A DNA stretch of 44,299 nucleotides, from the NCBI GenBank assembly GCA_027366035.1, contig DAHXLK010000039.1, positions 1 through 44,299 on the forward strand, read 5' to 3'. How positions within the stretch are numbered: the first letter of the stretch is position 1; each line of letters opens with the position of its first letter. The notes beneath the pieces were generated by a model. It ran no database searches. It saw only the letters and a program-made list of their open reading frames with translations, and was not told the origin of the DNA. The stretch is from Chlamydiota bacterium. Its GTDB lineage: Bacteria > Chlamydiota > Chlamydiia > Chlamydiales > SM23-39. A program made the translations under genes and the position numbers. Positions 40,172-44,299 of the stretch are shown one piece after another.

Positions 40172-41850
40172 AAAAAGTCTTTTTCGGGGTTTTTTTCTTT
40201 TCTTTTGTCTTAGCAGCCGGTTTTTTTTTAGGTAAAAACGGTTATAAAAATGGAGAAAAACTTGGCATTGCGAAAGCGTATCCTTTTTCGAAAAATAAAG
40301 AGTTTTGTGTAATTGTCTGCTCTTACAACAATAGCCGTTTCGTTGAGAAAAATCTCCGTTCTATTTTTGAACAGGATTATCCCCATTTTCGGGTCATTTA
40401 TATCGATGATTGCTCGACGGATGGGACGTCGGAAAAGGTAGCTTCTTTTCCCCAACAAAAGAACCATATGACCTATATCCGCAATACAAAAAGAATGGGG
40501 GCCGCTTATAACTTCTATATGTCGATTCGGGATTGTAGGGATGAGGAGATTATCGTCATTGTCGATGGCGATGACTGGCTTGCTCATGAGGGGGTCCTCT
40601 CTCAGTTAAATCAGGTCTATCAAAATCCTGATATATGGCTCACCTATGGGCAATACCTCGATTACCCTACTTTTCAACAAGGTCTATGTGAGCCCTTTGA
40701 TTCTAAACGGCTCAAAAAGGGGGGCTTTCGCAAGCATCCATGGGTCTCTTCCCATCTTCGAACTTTTTATGCGGCCCTTTTTAAGAAGATCAAACTAGGC
40801 GACTTTTTTTATCATGGAAAACCTATGGAGATGGGCGCCGATTGTGCGATGATGATCCCGATGTTGGAGATGGCAAAAGACAAGTATGCCTTTCTATCGG
40901 ATATTTTATATATCTATAATCGGCAAAACATCCTTGCGGATGGCAATGTGAGCTTTCTCTTGCAAAAATCCGTACTCAAACATATCCGTTCCCTTCCTCC
41001 CTATACCCCTTTACCCGTTCTTTTTTCTTTAGAGAAACCCCCTTCGGTCGATCTCGTAATTTTTTCCTATGACCGTCCGATGCAGCTCTATGCCTGTCTA
41101 GAGTCGATCCAAAAATATGTAAAGGGCCCTTATCAAGTCACTGTTCTTTATAGAGCAAGTAACGATCGTTTTGCAGCCGGATATGAAAAGGTAAAAGAGG
41201 ATTTTGTAGGGGTTCAGTATCTTTTGCAAAAAACCGAAGATGATTTTAAGCCACTTTTGCTACAAACCCTTTTTGACAACCCTTCTTCTGATTATGCTCT
41301 TTTTGCCGTCGATGATATCATAGTAAAAGAAGGAATCGATCTAAATAACTGTATAGCTGCAATGCAAAAGACACAAGCTTACGGCTTTTACCTCAAGCTA
41401 GGTAAACATACCAATTATAGTTATATGCTGAAGATGGAGCAAGGGGTTCCGGAAATGACCTCTTTACCGGGCGGCTTACTAGCCTGGGATTTTGAATATG
41501 GAAAAGGGGATTTTGCCTATCCGAATACTTTGGATATGACCCTCTACTTTAAAAAAGATCTTCAAAAGCCTTTCTATAGTCATAAATATCATAATCCCAA
41601 TTCGTTAGAAGGGGCTTGGTCCCAAGAATCCCCTACAACACAGTTAGCCCTTTGCTACCCTATTTCTAAGGTAGTAAATATCCCCTTAAATGCGGTCCAT
41701 ATTTCTAAAAATCCCCACATGCAGGGCTATACGACCTTACAGTTATTGGAAAAATTTGAAGATGGGGAGAAGATCGATATTTCCCCCATTTCCTATCTCA
41801 AAAATGATAGTGTTCATATAGAATATCCGGTGGAGTTTATACGTAGATGA
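40168..41850 (+). CDS. Membrane-anchored protein with tandem GT-A glycosyltransferase domains
   Basis: The 560-residue protein begins with a signal anchor (MKKVFFGVFFFSFVLAAGFF). A GT2 domain follows: CVIVCSYNNSRFVEKNLRSI, IDDCSTDGTSEKV, and the DxD-like DGDDW at 133-137. A second GT-A-like domain starts near residue 292 (VDLVIFSYDRPMQL), with an acidic pair FAVDDI at 382-383. The first half resembles ordinary GT2 enzymes; the second is more divergent. The N-terminal anchor followed by soluble domains suggests that the catalytic parts face the periplasm or are exported, unlike most cytoplasmic GT2s. It overlaps both neighbours by 4 bases. Confidence 0.75.
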   Translation: MKKVFFGVFFFSFVLAAGFFLGKNGYKNGEKLGIAKAYPFSKNKEFCVIVCSYNNSRFVEKNLRSIFEQDYPHFRVIYIDDCSTDGTSEKVASFPQQKNHMTYIRNTKRMGAAYNFYMSIRDCRDEEIIVIVDGDDWLAHEGVLSQLNQVYQNPDIWLTYGQYLDYPTFQQGLCEPFDSKRLKKGGFRKHPWVSSHLRTFYAALFKKIKLGDFFYHGKPMEMGADCAMMIPMLEMAKDKYAFLSDILYIYNRQNILADGNVSFLLQKSVLKHIRSLPPYTPLPVLFSLEKPPSVDLVIFSYDRPMQLYACLESIQKYVKGPYQVTVLYRASNDRFAAGYEKVKEDFVGVQYLLQKTEDDFKPLLLQTLFDNPSSDYALFAVDDIIVKEGIDLNNCIAAMQKTQAYGFYLKLGKHTNYSYMLKMEQGVPEMTSLPGGLLAWDFEYGKGDFAYPNTLDMTLYFKKDLQKPFYSHKYHNPNSLEGAWSQESPTTQLALCYPISKVVNIPLNAVHISKNPHMQGYTTLQLLEKFEDGEKIDISPISYLKNDSVHIEYPVEFIRR

Positions 41851-43799
41851 GCTATCTGTTTTTTTTTGCCGCTATCCTCTCTTTGCAGGATGATTTTGAA
41901 CTGTTGGAGGGGAAAAAGACTCCTAGATGGGTCCATCTACAGACGGAGGCCGATTTTTCCTCCCTTGAGAAATATAAATCTCTCTATGAAAAAAACCGGA
42001 GCCTGCAGTTTAATCCCCCTTTAGAATATAAAATTCCCAAAGTGGTGCATTTTATTTGGCTCGGTCCCAAGAATTTCCCGATGGGATCGATTAAAAATGT
42101 CCGGACCTGGCTAGCCAAACATCCCGATTGGACTTTTAAGTTTTGGACCGACCGAGATCGACCTCCTCCTTGTGAGGGGATGCAGGTCATGAAAGTGCAA
42201 GATTTTTCCTTTAAAAAGCTAAAAAACTATTACAACCTCGCTACTAACTGGGCAGAGAAGGCTAATATCTTAGCCTATGAGATTTTAGCAGAAGAAGGGG
42301 GTGTCTATGCCGATCATGATGCCAACGCCCTTCAACCCTTTGACCCTTTAAATAGGGCTTATGATTTTTATGGCTGTTTAGAAACTCCGCAAAAGAGGAT
42401 CAGCGGCTTTGCACTCACTTTAGGGATTGGGTTGATCGGAGCAAGAGCTCACCATCCGATTTTGGAAAGGTGTCTGGATGTTATTGCTAGGAGATGGGAT
42501 GAAGTCTATAGTTTGTATGGGCAAAATGAAATCCACCATGAGGTGAGTCGGGTGATGAATGGAACCTATATAACCCTTACTTTTGCCCTACAAGAGGCTT
42601 TAGAACAAGAGGGCAACGTGGATATTGTCTTTCCTGCCTCCTATTTTTTTTCCCAAGAAGGGCTCCCCTCATTTTACTCTCAACATTTTTTTGGAAATAG
42701 CTGGATTGGCAAGCTAAAACAAAATCCTTTTCAGACAATCTGTAAAGAAAAAATCAAAACCCTCCATCGACAGATTCAAACTTCTACCCTTATCCTGTTG
42801 ATAGCTATAGCTACCTTTATCCTCACCCTCTTTCTTAAGAAAAGGGCCCTCTTCCTCCTTTTTTTCCTCCTACCCGTTTTTTCTTATGCAAATTTTGAAG
42901 AGATGATGGGCAGTTTACAAGAGGTAAAAACTCCAAGAGATATTGCCCTACTCTCTGCATATGCCGCCCCTTTTGCTGTCGTTAAACAGTGTGAGCATCC
43001 TATCCCCAAAATCCTCCATTTTATTTGGCTAGAAGAGAAGAATCCCTCGCCTTTTATACTTCGTACTATCCATGACTGGGCGAAAAAACACCCCTACTGG
43101 AAAGTAAAAGTCTGGAGCAACCATAAGATAAAAAGGCTATCTTGCTTTTGTGAGAATGTAAAGATACCCCCACTCGCTCACTTGCAATCTTGTTTTGACG
43201 ATACACAAAATATTGCCGAAAAAGAGGAACTTCTTATCTATGAAATTTTATGGAGAGAAGGGGGGGTATATATCGATACTGATGTAAAATGTTTGCGTAC
43301 TTTAGAGCCTTTGAACCAAGGATATTCCTTCTATATTTCTCTGGCGCCGCCTCATGAGCCTATCTTGGGGTCTTCCCTTACTTTATCTTCTGCTATTATA
43401 GCCTCGATTCCCCATCATCCGATCCTACAAGCAACAATGAATAAGGTCCAAGAGAGCTGGGTAAAAATGGCGCTGGGATTTCCTGATAATGATAAAGAGT
43501 CGGATCTTTACCGTGTCCTGTATCGGACCCACCAACCACTGGACCTTGCAGTGCAAGAAAAAAGGGGCAACGAAGATATGGTTTTGCCGGCGCTATATTT
43601 TCATCGTCTTGGGAACCAAGAGCCTCTTTTTGCCGAACACCTCTACCATTGCAGCTGGATTAAAGAGGAGGAGAGTTTTGAGACGAAGGTGACAAATGAG
43701 CTAGATCGGTTGGCTCGCAAGCTGCAATTTCAAAAATGGCTCTATGCTTTATTGTTTGTAGGAATTCTTGTGACAACATTTAAAAGAATCTATTTATAG
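41847..43799 (+). CDS. Tandem GT32 (DXD) glycosyltransferase fusion, membrane anchored
   Basis: This protein holds two complete copies of a GT32-type sugar transferase (OCH1-like, Gly_transf_sug). Copy 1 has PKVVHFIWLGPKN and GGVYADHDAN (DHD at 156-158). Copy 2 has PKILHFIWLEEKN and GGVYIDTDVK (DTD at 477-479). Each copy runs hydrophobic start, catalytic domain, hydrophobic tail: tails at ~313-330 and ~628-645, a second signal-like segment at ~334-347 (ALFLLFFLLPVFSYA). The layout says two adjacent genes were fused in frame at about residue 333. Related GT32 folds occur in LPS enzymes and in toxin glucosyltransferases; the substrate here is unknown. It overlaps the upstream gene by 4 bases. 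Confidence 0.85.
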   Translation: MSYLFFFAAILSLQDDFELLEGKKTPRWVHLQTEADFSSLEKYKSLYEKNRSLQFNPPLEYKIPKVVHFIWLGPKNFPMGSIKNVRTWLAKHPDWTFKFWTDRDRPPPCEGMQVMKVQDFSFKKLKNYYNLATNWAEKANILAYEILAEEGGVYADHDANALQPFDPLNRAYDFYGCLETPQKRISGFALTLGIGLIGARAHHPILERCLDVIARRWDEVYSLYGQNEIHHEVSRVMNGTYITLTFALQEALEQEGNVDIVFPASYFFSQEGLPSFYSQHFFGNSWIGKLKQNPFQTICKEKIKTLHRQIQTSTLILLIAIATFILTLFLKKRALFLLFFLLPVFSYANFEEMMGSLQEVKTPRDIALLSAYAAPFAVVKQCEHPIPKILHFIWLEEKNPSPFILRTIHDWAKKHPYWKVKVWSNHKIKRLSCFCENVKIPPLAHLQSCFDDTQNIAEKEELLIYEILWREGGVYIDTDVKCLRTLEPLNQGYSFYISLAPPHEPILGSSLTLSSAIIASIPHHPILQATMNKVQESWVKMALGFPDNDKESDLYRVLYRTHQPLDLAVQEKRGNEDMVLPALYFHRLGNQEPLFAEHLYHCSWIKEEESFETKVTNELDRLARKLQFQKWLYALLFVGILVTTFKRIYL

Positions 43800-43850
43800 A
43801 CAAATTGAGACTGCTTATACACCCGTATTGATCGGCTAATATAGCATATT

Positions 43851-44014
43851 GGACTGTTTCGATCTCCCATTTGATGAAAATTTTACCTTTGCTTCTCCGG
43901 ATTTGATTTTTTTAAAAGTGTCTATACCTTAGTAGGATATGTCACTTTCAAAAAAATTAAACCGGCCTTGCAAGGCTCAAATTTTAACGGCAAAGCGGAG
44001 ATTTCAACAGTCCC
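43851..44014. repeat. Palindromic MITE-like element, family A, copy 4
   Basis: This 164-base copy starts GGACTGTTTCGATCTCC and ends GAGATTTCAACAGTCCC, and it is very similar to copy 3 in the interior. I see no target duplication, and a transposase fragment of another family begins soon after it. The 286 bases between the GT32 stop (43799) and 44085 hold this copy and otherwise nothing identifiable. Confidence 0.8.
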
Positions 44015-44085
44015 CCTCACTAAGCTTCTACTCCCTGAGCGAAGTTCGCTTGCGCTTCCATTGGACCATGGATTGCGTAAGGTGA

Positions 44086-44299
44086 GTAATTCATCTTGCA
44101 CAAGAAAAGAGGCGATACGGGTATCGAAGACTCCACATACTACTCAAGAGAGAGGGGATAAGGGTAAACCATAAGAAGCTATTTAGGATTTACAAAGAGT
44201 TAGGACTTAAAGTGCAGAAAAGAAGCGGGAGAAAGAGGGCTATAGGGCAAAGAATAGTACCTATGCCACTCGCTCGTAGGAACCAGGAATGGTCCGTAG
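44086..44299 (+). pseudogene. IS3-family transposase (OrfB) fragment, cut by window end
   Basis: The frame from 44086 reads LAQEKRRYGYRRLHILLKRE, then GIRVNHKKLFRIYKELGL. This is the N-terminal HTH_21 region of IS3-family OrfB (IS407/IS51-like), which normally precedes the DDE domain. An in-frame stop (TGA, 44083-44085) lies directly upstream, and related text (GLRKV) appears in another frame just before it, so the gene is frameshifted or truncated at its 5' end. The DDE domain would lie beyond the window. Confidence 0.7.

Noticed and set aside
43968..44174. 68-codon plus-strand ORF at the right end
   Set aside because: It begins inside element A copy 4 and runs out of frame over the IS3-family fragment, so it is a composite artefact.
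1..44299. CRISPR array, prophage, toxin-antitoxin pair or secretion system
   Set aside because: I saw no regularly spaced repeats, phage structural genes, paired small toxin-antitoxin genes, or secretion machinery. The only repeats are the palindromic elements described.

Overview
The window comes from a Chlamydiae bacterium, most likely an amoeba- or arthropod-associated 'environmental' lineage (Parachlamydiales sensu lato) rather than Chlamydiaceae. The basis is gene content and order. From about 16.5 to 38.9 kb the order is phosphoesterase, groEL paralog, murF-mraY-murD-nlpD-ftsW-murG-murC-ftsQ, cutA, STAS protein, miaA, rsfS, fabF, NUDIX. From memory this is the Chlamydia trachomatis CT754-CT771 region. 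The block comEC / SUKH-like gene / hprK / ptsH / ptsI / dnaX resembles CT334-CT339. Departures from Chlamydiaceae are a type II NADH dehydrogenase, an unfused MurC, a TrpD-like gene, a BioY next to glycosyltransferases, and several families of small palindromic mobile elements.

Layout. 0-1.2 kb: two small unknown genes, a transposase remnant and element ends. 1.2-7.0 kb, minus strand: ftsK, uppP, tRNA-His, comEC, ndh. 7.4-11.1 kb, plus strand: SUKH-like gene, hprK, ptsH, ptsI, a regulatory PTS chain with no sugar permease. 11.1-12.4 kb, minus: dnaX. 12.5-14.6 kb, plus: a PgpH-type 7TM-HD protein split in two frames at an A10 run. 14.7-20.2 kb, minus: phosphohexomutase, YkgJ-like protein, phosphoesterase, small basic protein, GT9 glycosyltransferase, GroEL paralog. 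20.3-22.3 kb: an accessory stretch with one orphan gene, two palindromic elements, rsmI and tRNA-Cys. 22.3-31.4 kb, plus: the peptidoglycan/division cluster murF to ftsQ, then cutA. 31.4-32.0 kb, minus: an unknown helical gene. 32.2-38.9 kb, plus: khpA, STAS protein, miaA, coiled-coil protein, nadD, rsfS, trpD-like, fabF, NUDIX. 38.9-43.8 kb, plus: a tightly overlapping cluster of glycosyltransferases (single GT-A, tandem GT-A, tandem GT32) around bioY. 43.8-44.3 kb: a palindromic element and the start of a decayed IS3-family transposase.

How the genes fit together. UppP recycles undecaprenyl carrier lipid. MraY and MurG use that lipid with the precursors made by MurC, MurD and MurF. FtsW, FtsQ, FtsK and the LysM protein belong to septation. 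The PTS genes form an HPr phosphorylation switch, and the STAS protein suggests a further phospho-switch. RsfS, RsmI, MiaA and KhpA act on ribosomes, tRNA or RNA.

The most noteworthy signals are: (1) three families of palindromic MITE-like elements, two with recognisable 5-bp target duplications, one of which has split the nlpD-ftsW junction and regenerated the nlpD stop codon; (2) the A10 tract dividing the predicted c-di-AMP phosphodiesterase; (3) a 650-residue protein that is a head-to-tail fusion of two complete membrane-anchored GT32 enzymes; (4) a MurC without the Ddl domain found fused to it in Chlamydiaceae; (5) a TrpD-like protein with an altered PRPP-binding motif. I did not see a clear new defence or secretion system. 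All family calls are by eye from motifs; no database search was possible.
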